From: Stygiobacter sp. RIFOXYC2_FULL_38_25
GTDB taxonomy: Bacteria > Bacteroidota > Ignavibacteria > Ignavibacteriales > Melioribacteraceae
Direction of reading: 5' to 3'
DNA: 64,000 nucleotides
Assembly (NCBI GenBank): GCA_001803165.1
Contig: MHAZ01000022.1
Location: 21,150-85,149, forward strand
The notes beneath the pieces were generated by a model that did not search any database, was not told where the DNA came from, and saw only the letters and a program-made list of their open reading frames with translations. Every line of letters starts with the position of its first letter. Position 1 is the stretch's first letter. This document shows, in pieces, positions 38,454 to 46,894 of the stretch. A program made the position numbers and the translations under genes.

Positions 38454-40295
38454 ATGAACGAGACACTAAAAGAAAAATTAGAAAATTTGCCTTCGCTTCC
38501 GGGCATTTATCAGTATTTCAATGATAAAGGCAAAGTGATTTACGTGGGCAAGGCGAAAAACTTGAAGAACCGTGTCCGTTCTTACTTTCATAAAAATATT
38601 GATTCGCCAAAGACAGAAATTCTTGTTTCAAAAATTGAAGACTTACAGATTATTGTGACCGATTCCGAAATTGAAGCTTTGGTTCTCGAAAACAATCTGA
38701 TAAAGGAATTAAAACCACGTTACAATGTTCTACTTAAAGATGATAAATCCTTTCCTTACATCCGCGTAACCAATGAGCCGTTTCCGCAAATTTTTCCAAC
38801 CCGAAATATTGTAAAGGATGGATCGCGCTACTTTGGACCTTACACAGATGTAAAGAACATGAAATCGTCTCTACGGTTGATTACCAAAATTTTCAAAATA
38901 AGAAGCTGCAAGTTTGATATTACTGAAGAAGCTGTAGAAAAGAAGAAATTCAAAATCTGCCTGGATTACCACATTAAAAAGTGCGAAGGACCATGCGAAG
39001 GTCTTGTTTCAAGGGAAAGATATAATTCGATGGTGAACCAGGCAGTAAAGGTTTTCCGCGGCAAAACCGAAGAACTTCTTGATGAATTGAAGAAGCAGAT
39101 GGCTGAAGCTTCTTCTAATCTTGAATTTGAAAAAGCAGCCGAACTGCGAGATAGGCTTGAGCAATTGCAAGTTTATACTTCCAAGCAAAAAGTAGTTTCG
39201 GCAGATTTGGAAGACCGTGATATTATCAGCGCTGCTTTTGAAGGGAAAGAAGTTGCAGCAACTATTCTAAATATTCGCGCCGGTAAACTTGTTGGCAAAC
39301 GCCAGCTAACTTTAGCTGCTGAAGAAAATACAGAACCACCGCAAATCTATTCAGCAATTATTAAATTTTACTACACGGAATTTGTGGAAGTGCCAAAAGA
39401 AATTATTTTGGAAGTTGAGCCGGAAGATTCCGAATCACTATTGGAATGGCTTAACACTAAAGCTGTGAAGAAAACAAATTTTATAATTCCTCAGAGGCAA
39501 AGCGAGGCTAAATCTTTGCTCGTAATGTGCAAGCAAAATGCAATACTCGCGCTTAAAGAAATCCAGTTGCAGAAAATGAAGAAGGAAGGAAATGTTCCGT
39601 ACGTTCTTTCGGCTTTGCAGAGAGATTTACGCTTGAAGAAATTACCCCGCTTAATAGAGTGTTTTGATAACAGCAACTTGCAGGGCAGCGACGCTGTTGC
39701 AAGCATGGTAGTTTTTGCCGACGGCAAACCAAAGAAAAGTTTGTACCGCAAATTCATCATAAAAACTGTTGAAGGTCCCGACGACTTTGCGAGTATGAGA
39801 GAAATTATCCACCGCCGTTACAGTAGAGTGATGGAAGAAAAACTTCCCTTCCCGGATTTGATTATGGTTGATGGAGGTAAAGGGCAGCTGAGCAGCGCAA
39901 TTGAAACTCTTGATGAACTTGGAATTAAGAGTTACGAAATTATCGGTTTGGCAAAAAGATTGGAAGAAGTTTTTCTTCCCGGAGAATCCGAAGCGCAGTC
40001 AATTCCCAAAACTTCCAGCAGCCTTAAATTGCTTCAGCATGTACGCGATGAAGCTCACCGCTTCGCAATCACTTTCCATCGCGAAAGAAGAAGTAAACGC
40101 ACCTTTGCCACTGAGCTTACAGAGATAAAAGGTATCGGAGAAAAAGTTGCTCAAAAATTGTTAGCTGAGTTAGGAAGTTTGGAAGCTATAAAAACTGCTT
40201 CAGAAGAATCATTAGCAAAAGTTATAGGCGCGGCAAAAGCAAAGTTAGTTTATGAGCATTACCGTTCATCAGAAAATGAAGTTATCTCCAATTAA
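38454..40295 (+). CDS. uvrC: Excinuclease ABC subunit C
   Basis: Makes both incisions in nucleotide excision repair with UvrB. 613 residues: GIY-YIG nuclease domain (LPGIYQYFNDKGKVIYVGKAKNLKNRVRSYF, about 14-45), a Cys cluster (KKFKICLDYHIKKCEGPCEG), UVR motif at about 205-240 (LEFEKAAELRDRLEQL), RNase H-like endonuclease domain (RLIECFDNSNLQGSDAVASMVVF, DLIMVDGGKGQLSSA) and C-terminal helix-hairpin-helix pair (ELTEIKGIGEKVAQKLL). uvrA is elsewhere in the window. Its end overlaps the convergent toxin gene by 4 bases. Confidence 0.96.
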   Translation: MNETLKEKLENLPSLPGIYQYFNDKGKVIYVGKAKNLKNRVRSYFHKNIDSPKTEILVSKIEDLQIIVTDSEIEALVLENNLIKELKPRYNVLLKDDKSFPYIRVTNEPFPQIFPTRNIVKDGSRYFGPYTDVKNMKSSLRLITKIFKIRSCKFDITEEAVEKKKFKICLDYHIKKCEGPCEGLVSRERYNSMVNQAVKVFRGKTEELLDELKKQMAEASSNLEFEKAAELRDRLEQLQVYTSKQKVVSADLEDRDIISAAFEGKEVAATILNIRAGKLVGKRQLTLAAEENTEPPQIYSAIIKFYYTEFVEVPKEIILEVEPEDSESLLEWLNTKAVKKTNFIIPQRQSEAKSLLVMCKQNAILALKEIQLQKMKKEGNVPYVLSALQRDLRLKKLPRLIECFDNSNLQGSDAVASMVVFADGKPKKSLYRKFIIKTVEGPDDFASMREIIHRRYSRVMEEKLPFPDLIMVDGGKGQLSSAIETLDELGIKSYEIIGLAKRLEEVFLPGESEAQSIPKTSSSLKLLQHVRDEAHRFAITFHRERRSKRTFATELTEIKGIGEKVAQKLLAELGSLEAIKTASEESLAKVIGAAKAKLVYEHYRSSENEVISN

Positions 40296-40555
40296 TTCTC
40301 GTAATGAGTCCACATACGTAAAATCTTTATGGTCTTTTCCTCCTCGAGCACTTCGTAAACGAGGCGGTGCTGTTTATTTATCCTTCTGGAAATAAATCCT
40401 TTAAGATTGCCGGAAAGGAATTCGAACTCGGGTGGGAATTGATAAGGATTTTTAGAAATGATTTCTAAAAGAACTTCTACTTTGGGCTTTAGGTTAGATG
40501 AAGCAATTTTCTTTGAATCTTTTAGCGATTGAGGCGAAAAGAGAATCTTATACAT
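40292..40555 (-). CDS. YoeB/Txe-family mRNA interferase toxin
   Basis: 87 residues (MYKILFSP...), RelE/ParE fold; the C-terminal half GNLKGFISRRINKQHRLVYEV...RMWTHYEN follows the YoeB/Txe pattern, including the Arg-Arg, Glu/His/Arg and terminal His-Tyr cluster used for ribosome-dependent mRNA cleavage. The ATG at 40555 shares a base with the antitoxin stop (TGATG), so it is preferred over upstream TTG and GTG codons. The 3' end overlaps the uvrC end by 4 bases. Confidence 0.85.
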   Translation of the reverse strand: MYKILFSPQSLKDSKKIASSNLKPKVEVLLEIISKNPYQFPPEFEFLSGNLKGFISRRINKQHRLVYEVLEEEKTIKILRMWTHYEN

Positions 40556-40773
40556 CACCAATCAAGTTTGTCTTTATATTCATTTATATCGGTGTTGGCT
40601 TCTTTAACTATCGAAGTTGTCATTCCCGGAATACTGCTTAAATATTCGGTATCGCTCAACTCTCCCTTACTTGCTTTTAGACTGATTACTTTGGCGTATT
40701 CCAAAATTGTAGCCCAATACTTATCGGGAATTTTTTCTAAAATACTTTTTAATTCGTTTTGATTTGATATCAT
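40555..40773 (-). CDS. Antitoxin of the YoeB-type module
   Basis: 72 residues from the ATG at 40773 (an in-frame TTG at 40821 would add 16). The N-terminal half is helical (ELKSILEKIPDKYWATILEYAKVISLKA); the C-terminal part, EYLSSIPGMTTSIVKEANTDINEYKDKLDW, is the segment expected to wrap around the toxin. Similar IPGM...LDW tails are seen in antitoxins paired with Txe/YoeB proteins. No clear Phd/YefM DNA-binding domain is visible, so autoregulation is uncertain. Confidence 0.75.
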   Translation of the reverse strand: MISNQNELKSILEKIPDKYWATILEYAKVISLKASKGELSDTEYLSSIPGMTTSIVKEANTDINEYKDKLDW

Positions 40774-40873
40774 AAAAATACTTTTATCATTTGCTAATAA
40801 TATATTCAAAATTGTTTTCAATTAACATAGGGTTGCAAGGTGTTATGTTGAACAAGAATGGGTGAAATAAAAA

Positions 40874-40969
40874 ATGCCAGACTACCAATCACCCAAGTTA
40901 GATACTGACCGTTGCTTCCTTCCGGACCTGGCGGGGTTGGGTATTAACTTGCCGATTAGAGCCTGGCAA
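40874..40969 (-). ncRNA. ffs: Signal recognition particle RNA, small bacterial type
   Basis: On the minus strand CGCCAGGTCCGGAAGGAAGC, followed by AACGGTC, is the universally conserved SRP domain IV loop that binds Ffh. The flanks fold back into a long hairpin: TGCCAGGCT pairs with AGTCTGGCA at the ends, CTAATC with GATTGG, and AAGTTA with TAACTT. About 95 bases, so the 4.5S-like form without an Alu domain. It stands alone between the toxin-antitoxin pair and a glycosyltransferase gene. Confidence 0.95.
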
Positions 40970-41014
40970 AAATTTGGGGCGGAAATATAGAAAAAAATCC
41001 CGCAGTTAAAAACT

Positions 41015-42142
41015 TTATATATGGTCGAACAAATCGCTTCTAAATCTTTGATATTCCGCTTGCCAATTCAATTCTTTGGAAGCCGGTAAACAGTTTTTCT
41101 TGTAAGCCGCCAGCAGTTCCTTATCAGCAGACCATTTATTAAGTACATGAATCAGCTCTTCAGCATTTTCTAAGTTGATTACTTCCCCAACATTGTATTT
41201 CTCAACAATATTTTTCATTTGCGGAAGATTGCTGGAAAGAACCGGCAACTCTGCCATGATGTACTCAAAAAGTTTGTTTGGCAGTGCGTGATAATAACTA
41301 ATGCTGATGTTCTCTATTAGCGAAAGTCCAACATCGGCGGCGGCGGTATAATTTATTAGCTCATTTTGTTTGAATGAACCCGCAAAAATTACTCTGTCCT
41401 CCACTCCAAATTTCTTTGCATGGTTTTGATAATTCTCTTTCTGGTCGCCATCGCCAAGCAACAGCAAAACCGCGTTCGGAATCTTGGCTAACGCTTCAAT
41501 GATTATCGGAATTCCGCGGCCGGGAATGATGACTCCCTGATAAAGCAAGATTAGTTTCTCGGAAGAAATTCCATATTGCTTTCTGAAATCTACTTTTGAA
41601 GTTGGCTTTTGATAGAGTGGAATGTTTCTAACAACCGAAGTTTTGGGAAGCGAATAAAATTTTTCCAGAAATTCCGAATCCATTTCTCCGGTCGTCATTA
41701 CCAAATCAACTTTCTTGATGAAGAATCTTTCTATTGAAGTGATTACTCTTTGCAGATGCGGACGGCTATGTAGACCGCCGATGTAAGCGTAAATTTCACG
41801 ACTATTATAAAATACTTTAGCGGATTTAAGTTTTGCAAAAAATGTAACAAGCGGTAAAGTGTAAAAATCCTCCGCAAAGAAAATGTGAGCGTCTGCTTTC
41901 AAAAGTTCTTTGAAAAGAATGAGATTATACTGGAGATAAAACAAAAAACTGAACTTAGTTTTATATATCCGAAATATCTTTAAGCCTTTTTCAACATGAT
42001 TTTCTTTTAGCGAGAACCAATCGAATCCGATTACGGAAACAGAAAAACCGTCTTCGCTGAGAGAGTTGCTAAGGTTTGTAAGACGGGAATCTTGAAATGG
42101 GTTGCCGAGAAAAACCAGACAAATTTTCTTGTTCGACGCCAT
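41015..42142 (-). CDS. Family 4 glycosyltransferase
   Basis: 375 residues, GT-B fold. N-terminal domain begins KKICLVFLGNPFQDSRLTNLSNSLSEDGFSVSVIG; C-terminal donor-binding domain has YQGVIIPGRGIPIIIEAL, LLLGDGDQKENY, VIFAGSF and the ISYYHALPNKLFEYIMAELPVLSSNLPQM motif with the E(x7)E-like pattern. The Lys and Glu typical of retaining GT4 enzymes are present. Acceptor and sugar are unknown. It follows the FemAB-like gene by 5 bases, so the two probably serve one surface-polysaccharide pathway. Confidence 0.85.
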   Translation of the reverse strand: MASNKKICLVFLGNPFQDSRLTNLSNSLSEDGFSVSVIGFDWFSLKENHVEKGLKIFRIYKTKFSFLFYLQYNLILFKELLKADAHIFFAEDFYTLPLVTFFAKLKSAKVFYNSREIYAYIGGLHSRPHLQRVITSIERFFIKKVDLVMTTGEMDSEFLEKFYSLPKTSVVRNIPLYQKPTSKVDFRKQYGISSEKLILLYQGVIIPGRGIPIIIEALAKIPNAVLLLLGDGDQKENYQNHAKKFGVEDRVIFAGSFKQNELINYTAAADVGLSLIENISISYYHALPNKLFEYIMAELPVLSSNLPQMKNIVEKYNVGEVINLENAEELIHVLNKWSADKELLAAYKKNCLPASKELNWQAEYQRFRSDLFDHI

Positions 42143-42147
42143 GAACG

Positions 42148-43107
42148 TTACAGCTTTATGTGAAGCGTGTTGCGCATAATTGTCTTCGCGTCAAACTTCT
42201 CTTTGAAGTCAATCAAACTCATGCTTGGCGTCATCGGGTTTTCAGCTTTTGTGTCTTGAGAAACTCCAATATCAACGTATTCAAAACCGGCTTCGGTGTA
42301 ATGCTTCACAACTTCATACATTACGCGCTGAATCGGCTTGTACTTTTCATATTGATAGTAAAGCATGTTGTAGAAGCAAACAGCCACAGTTTTGTTAGCA
42401 ACAAACATCAGCGAACCGCCAATGGGTTTGTCTTCTAAGTAAACCATAAATAATTTTAGATTATCCGGAAGCAGCTCTTTCAGCTTAAGCAAATCTTCGT
42501 AGGAGTGAGTTGGCTTTACATTGTGGCGGGATTTATTTTCCAAAAGTATCGGATAGAATTCATCGTATCTATCGTTTATTTCAACACGTAGTTTGAAATC
42601 ACTAATTGTCTTGCGGACATTGCGGCGCGTGGTTGGCGCGAATCTTTCCAAAATATCTGTGTATGGATTAAGCTTTATCGCGCTGGAAATATAATGGAGC
42701 GAATAGCTAAACCCTTGCCAGAGCATGGCAAAATCTAAATTTTGATTTTGATGACGCTCGTAAACCATCGGCGCCGAGGTTAGAATAATTTCGTTCAAGC
42801 CAATTTGTTTGCAATAATCTTTCAGTGTAGAAACAATTTCCATCGCGGTTGCGAACCTAACATCCTTAGTCACAATCGAGCCATAGCTTGCGCCAATCGG
42901 AGATTCGTAAACACCATTCTTAATTGCACCGGGAAGAAGCGCAACCATCTTACCATCTTCCAAGAATATCAAATGATCGAAATGAAACTTGCCCGGCGTG
43001 TGATAATCAAAAAACTTTTGAAGATGAAACATGGTTCCGTTATTCGAAGCAAGGATAAATTCATCCCACTTCTCTTTCCATTCTTCTGTGTACTTAATTA
43101 TTTCCAT
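42148..43107 (-). CDS. FemAB-like GNAT-fold protein
   Basis: 319 residues from the ATG at 43107 (MEIIKYTEEWKEKWDEF); an in-frame TTG at 43137 is less likely. Shows the FemAB/peptidoglycan-acyltransferase layout: W-DEFI...NGTMFHLQKFFDYH, TTRRNVRKT in the middle, and LVYLEDKPIGGSLMFV-type core with YVDIGVSQDT near the end. Such proteins occur with exopolysaccharide or PEP-CTERM loci and in amino-acyl transfer to peptidoglycan; the substrate is unknown. No signal peptide, so cytoplasmic. Confidence 0.8.
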   Translation of the reverse strand: MEIIKYTEEWKEKWDEFILASNNGTMFHLQKFFDYHTPGKFHFDHLIFLEDGKMVALLPGAIKNGVYESPIGASYGSIVTKDVRFATAMEIVSTLKDYCKQIGLNEIILTSAPMVYERHQNQNLDFAMLWQGFSYSLHYISSAIKLNPYTDILERFAPTTRRNVRKTISDFKLRVEINDRYDEFYPILLENKSRHNVKPTHSYEDLLKLKELLPDNLKLFMVYLEDKPIGGSLMFVANKTVAVCFYNMLYYQYEKYKPIQRVMYEVVKHYTEAGFEYVDIGVSQDTKAENPMTPSMSLIDFKEKFDAKTIMRNTLHIKL

Positions 43108-43173
43108 CGTGCTCTTCGGTAGAATTTTGTGAGGCAAAGATAACCATTTTGATAAAACCGCTAAGGCGAAAAC

Positions 43174-44202
43174 TTAATTAAATGTATAAGTCAAACTTAG
43201 GATGTGAGAATCTCCCAAGCCAAATTTAACCGGGACATAAGCGTAATCCAGATTTAAGCTTTTCCAGATAACACCAAAACCGGTACTGATATTTTTTGAA
43301 TCGTAACCGCTTAAATAGCCGACCCGTACAGCAAAATTTTCTTTGTAAGAAATTTCTCCACCAAAGTGAGCGTGTGCAGTTCCCTCTTTCAAGTATTCTT
43401 GAAATCCGCCGGTTGCAATAAAATTGAAATCGCTTACCGCAAAATCATAAGCAGCGCCAATTCTTAAATCGCTTGGAAGTTCTGTAGATTCGCTTCTCAA
43501 GGAGCTCATGCTTCCAATATTTTTAAGTGAAGCACCGAGCGTTAATCCACTAATCAAATTTTTATATGCCAAACCGAAATCGAAAGCTAAGCCGGTTGAT
43601 TCATCGCTGTAAAGATTTTCGTACAAATACTTAATTGTAGCTCCGGCTGATAAATCGGGATTGAGTTGATAAGCCGAAGAAATGCTTCCGAAAAAATAGT
43701 GCGCGTTAAATGTACCTTCCGCTTCGCCCGGTTTTGTTCTTACTTCAATATTGCTAATGCTTGTTGTGTTCGCGCCAATTGCAAAGGGCAACCCGAATGC
43801 TTCAAAGCTCACTCCAATCATTTCCGAAGACAAATCTTGGAAAAGAGAATTATGGGAGAATGCTATTTGCGAATTTTTGTTGTAAGCCAATAGCGCGGGA
43901 TTATAATTCAGTGCTGTTAAATCGTTTGAAGATGCTACGCCAAAATCTCCCATTGCAATATTGCGAGCACCAAAGCCATGTTTCAGAAAAGCTAATCCGC
44001 TTTCACCAACCGACTGCGCATTTAGCATTGGAGAGATAAAAATGAGTAATACGCTAAATAAAGCCAAACTCCGAAAAAAAGATTTGCCACTAAGACACGA
44101 AGACTCTAAACATTCATAGAGGTTATTTTCGACTTTGTGCAAACTTTGTGCTCTTTGTGACTTGGTGGTATTAGTTTTTAGTAAAATAAATTTATTTTTC
44201 AT
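43174..44202 (-). CDS. PorV/PorQ-like outer-membrane protein with repeat-extended N-terminus
   Basis: 342 residues. From about residue 65 it reads as the PorV/PorQ family: GLAFLKHGFGARNIAMGDFGVASSNDLTALNYNPALLA, then a run of beta strands ending SLTYTFN, an outer-membrane barrel. PorV carries T9SS cargo to the attachment step; this copy may do so or be a paralogue. The signal-peptide core is unusually late (FFRSLALFSVLLIFISPMLNAQ, about 43-63), because an inverted-repeat element at 44085-44170 occupies residues 11-39. The ATG at 44202 overlaps the previous stop (TGATG). Confidence 0.82.
   Translation of the reverse strand: MKNKFILLKTNTTKSQRAQSLHKVENNLYECLESSCLSGKSFFRSLALFSVLLIFISPMLNAQSVGESGLAFLKHGFGARNIAMGDFGVASSNDLTALNYNPALLAYNKNSQIAFSHNSLFQDLSSEMIGVSFEAFGLPFAIGANTTSISNIEVRTKPGEAEGTFNAHYFFGSISSAYQLNPDLSAGATIKYLYENLYSDESTGLAFDFGLAYKNLISGLTLGASLKNIGSMSSLRSESTELPSDLRIGAAYDFAVSDFNFIATGGFQEYLKEGTAHAHFGGEISYKENFAVRVGYLSGYDSKNISTGFGVIWKSLNLDYAYVPVKFGLGDSHILSLTYTFN
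44085..44170. repeat. 86-bp inverted-repeat element inside the start of an outer-membrane protein gene
   Basis: The ends GCCACTAAGACAC (44086-44098) and GTGACTTGGTGGTA (44157-44170) are imperfect inverted repeats (CCAC-AAG-CAC on both). The interior holds TTTGTGCAAACTTTGTGCTCTTTGTG. From general knowledge, CTTTGTG/CTTCGTG/TTAGTGG words like these are found as dispersed repeats in many Bacteroidota-related genomes. The element is read through in frame by the gene at 43174-44202. Confidence 0.6.
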
Positions 44203-45197
44203 CAGAAGTTCACATTAATTCCAATTACATGTTGGTCGCCGGCTGAGTATGGTTCAATTACAAAAGCATAATCAAAACCAAGATTGATTGAACCGGCTTG
44301 GTAAAAATAAGATAATCCAAAAGAAGGACGAACCGGAATATCAAAATTGTTTAGGTTAACTTTATCCACACCGCCGCGCAAAAATAAATTCTGGAAGAGA
44401 TTATACTCAGCACCGGCTCTTAAATAACTTGCGTTAGCGTTACTGCTTTCATATTCAACGGAAGCGATTATTTTCGGCTCATCAAATTTGTATGAGAACC
44501 CAATCTTTTTCATCAACGGAAATTTATCTTCAGTTGCTAATCCGCCGGCTCCATAAATTTTTCCGGTATCCCATTTGTATTTTGTGTTGAGATCGGAAAC
44601 TGCGAGTGATACTGTCATCGCATCGTTGATTGAATATAGCGCGCCAATATCAATCCCAAAAGCGTTTGTAGTTACTTGCTCATATAGTTTGTAATAATAA
44701 AACTTGAACGCGATACCAATAGAAAGTTTGTCGGAAAATTTATTTGCGACTGCTACAAAGAATTGGTTTTCCGAAGTTGATAAAGCTCCAGTCTGTTTAC
44801 CTTGGCTATCTCTGCCATCAATATTTGTAACTCCGGCATTTATTATTCCCACACTGATTCCGGCAATTGAACGGGGCTTCGTAGTTCCATCCGGCATTTC
44901 TTTTTTACCAAATTCAAACCTCTTTGTGAAGTTGAGAAAGTTGAGATGTCTATCCATCGAAAGAAATGTGTAAGAAGTCTGGAATGAATTTCCTTCTTGA
45001 AAAACTGCAAGCGCCGGATTGTAGTAGGAAACCAAGCTGCCTTCTTTGATAGAAGACATTGCGTTGCCCATTCCAATACCGCGCGCGCCAAAACCGAGGC
45101 GGCTGAAAGAACCCGGCATACTGCTAATTGCAGAATATTGCGATTGAGCGTGAAGCGAAAAAGTTACGAGCGCGATTATTATTAATATTTTTTTCAT
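44202..45197 (-). CDS. PorV/PorQ-like outer-membrane protein
   Basis: 331 residues from the ATG at 45197, with TGAGG a few bases upstream. Signal peptide 1-18 (MKKILIIIALVTFSLHAQ), then MPGSFSRLGFGARGIGMGNAMSSIKEGSLVSYYNPALAVF, the family signature, followed by amphipathic strands closing with HVIGINVNF. Paralogous to the next gene; both would sit in the outer membrane. It starts 8 bases past the stop of the beta-propeller gene. Confidence 0.85.
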   Translation of the reverse strand: MKKILIIIALVTFSLHAQSQYSAISSMPGSFSRLGFGARGIGMGNAMSSIKEGSLVSYYNPALAVFQEGNSFQTSYTFLSMDRHLNFLNFTKRFEFGKKEMPDGTTKPRSIAGISVGIINAGVTNIDGRDSQGKQTGALSTSENQFFVAVANKFSDKLSIGIAFKFYYYKLYEQVTTNAFGIDIGALYSINDAMTVSLAVSDLNTKYKWDTGKIYGAGGLATEDKFPLMKKIGFSYKFDEPKIIASVEYESSNANASYLRAGAEYNLFQNLFLRGGVDKVNLNNFDIPVRPSFGLSYFYQAGSINLGFDYAFVIEPYSAGDQHVIGINVNF

Positions 45198-45205
45198 GGC
45201 GAGCC

Positions 45206-46894
45206 TCACATCATTACCAAAATTTTACCAAACAGCGGTGTGCCGTCACCTACATCCAAACGGTAAAAGTAAACTCCGTTTGGAACAATCTTGCCAACGT
45301 CATCTTTCCCATCCCAATAATCTACTTGTTCCGGATTGGCTCCGCGAGATGCATTCTGTAAAACTGTTCTTACTAAGTTCATCCCGAAATCAAAAACTCT
45401 CAAGCTAACGCTTGATGAGTTAGCTAAATTATATTTTACTCTAAGCAAATCGGTTTTAGGATTGAAGGGATTTGGAAAAGCAAAACTTTCGCTTGTGGTT
45501 ACTGTTCCGCTGGATGCAAAATAAACTTTCCACTTTTCAAACCAAGAACTTGTTGGTGTTTCAATCGCTTTTACCAAACCATCATTCGTTCCAATCCAAA
45601 TTTCTGTTGTATTGGAATTAAGCACGTTACATTCCACACTTAAAAACAATGTAGCTCTTACTTCAACTTTTGATTCGCTGTCAACTATCTTCGGTGCCGC
45701 AATCCAGGTCATTCCATTGTTGGAGCTTCTGTAAAGTCCGCTTTCTGCGGCTGCAAATACATCGGTAACACCGTTTGTATAGTACCGGAAACCAAAGTCG
45801 CGGACTTTTTCATCAGCTAAAAATGTTTCCCAAGTCTTACCACCATTGCCTGAAGAACTTACTCCCCAATATTCGGTTTGTCCCTCTGCTTTCCACGTTC
45901 CAGCCCAAATTGTTCCATCAATTTCATTGCGGTCGAGCGAAAGAACAAAATTCCCGCTAACCGGTTTCTGCTGGTTAGTATGGTTGAATTTAATCCAGCT
46001 TGGATATTGAGCGTTTGCATCTGTTGTCTTATTTATTCCGTTGGCAGTTCCTACGTAAAGCGTGTCATCACCCGCAGCAACAATAGAGAAAGCGCGGTGA
46101 TTTAGATTGTTTTGGTAACCAAGTTTTCCAGCTGAAGATGAAAATTCAAAATTGAGAACATCTGTCGGCTTGATTGCATCCAAATTATCCGGCGGCAAAA
46201 CTACGCGCTGCCAAGTAACGCCCATGTCGGTTGATTTGCGCAATCCACCATAATAAGAAACGATCCAAATTGTGTTTTTGGTAAAAGCTATATCGTAAAT
46301 AAAATTTCCTTCACCAACCGGAATCGGAAGAGTGCGCAGTTTGTTGTTTCCATACGTCGTGATAGTATCGGCGTTTGTATCTACCGGCTGCCTAATTTCT
46401 TTCCAAGTTGTTCCATTATCAAGAGTGTATCTCAAGCCTGTTCCTTTTGGAATTGGATTTCCGCTTGCATCTTCTATGTAATGCCAGGTAGCAGCCCAGA
46501 TAGCGCCTAAACCTTCGCCAACAGCAGAGACGCTTTCGTTTCCAAAATCTTTAGAGCCGTAATAGTTTGTCCAACTGCTTCCGTTATCAGTTGATCTGCT
46601 TAATCCGCGTGACGTTCCGAGCCAAATATTATTCTTCCCTTGAATTAGAATTCGGTCAATAGTATTACTTGCCGGAGTGTTATCACTCGTTTTTCTTAAT
46701 CTGTTTTCAATTCCGTAATAAGATGGAATACTCTGCGCGCTTAAATTGGAAACAAAACCAAGTAGAACTAATATTACCAACAGAACTTCTTTCCTAACCT
46801 TGCCCGCCTTTTCTGCAGCAATGTTAGGCATGTTCATGCCCATGCTCTTAATCTTGTTCATGCACTTGCTCATAATCTTGTTCATAAGTCCCAT
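45206..46894 (-). CDS. T9SS-exported beta-propeller (BNR/sortilin-like) protein
   Basis: 562 residues. After a repeat-derived lead (1-30) comes the signal core (KEVLLVILVLLGFVSNLSAQ, about 35-54), then several BNR/sortilin-type motifs (GLSRSTDNGSSWTNYYG, LRYTLDNGTTWKEI, LRKSTDMGVTWQRV, SGNGGKTWETF, LYRSSNNGMTWI), and a C-terminal FlgD-like/T9SS sorting region (AFPNPFNPKTDLLRVKYNL, NGVYFYRLDVGDG, KILVMM). Likely a secreted surface protein. Its start overlaps the stop of the lipoprotein gene (TGATG). Confidence 0.85.
   Translation of the reverse strand: MGLMNKIMSKCMNKIKSMGMNMPNIAAEKAGKVRKEVLLVILVLLGFVSNLSAQSIPSYYGIENRLRKTSDNTPASNTIDRILIQGKNNIWLGTSRGLSRSTDNGSSWTNYYGSKDFGNESVSAVGEGLGAIWAATWHYIEDASGNPIPKGTGLRYTLDNGTTWKEIRQPVDTNADTITTYGNNKLRTLPIPVGEGNFIYDIAFTKNTIWIVSYYGGLRKSTDMGVTWQRVVLPPDNLDAIKPTDVLNFEFSSSAGKLGYQNNLNHRAFSIVAAGDDTLYVGTANGINKTTDANAQYPSWIKFNHTNQQKPVSGNFVLSLDRNEIDGTIWAGTWKAEGQTEYWGVSSSGNGGKTWETFLADEKVRDFGFRYYTNGVTDVFAAAESGLYRSSNNGMTWIAAPKIVDSESKVEVRATLFLSVECNVLNSNTTEIWIGTNDGLVKAIETPTSSWFEKWKVYFASSGTVTTSESFAFPNPFNPKTDLLRVKYNLANSSSVSLRVFDFGMNLVRTVLQNASRGANPEQVDYWDGKDDVGKIVPNGVYFYRLDVGDGTPLFGKILVMM
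46793..46894. repeat. Compound repeat in the 5' end of the beta-propeller gene
   Basis: 46793-46828 begins CCTAAC and ends GTTAGG with a CTTTTCTGCAG centre. Next to it, 46829-46894 holds about 2.75 tandem copies of a 24-base unit (CATGTTCATGCCCATGCTCTTAAT, CTTGTTCATGCACTTGCTCATAAT, CTTGTTCATAAGTCCCAT). All of it is translated as the Met/Asn/Lys-rich lead MNKIMSKCMNKIKSMGMN ahead of the signal peptide. Confidence 0.65.
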
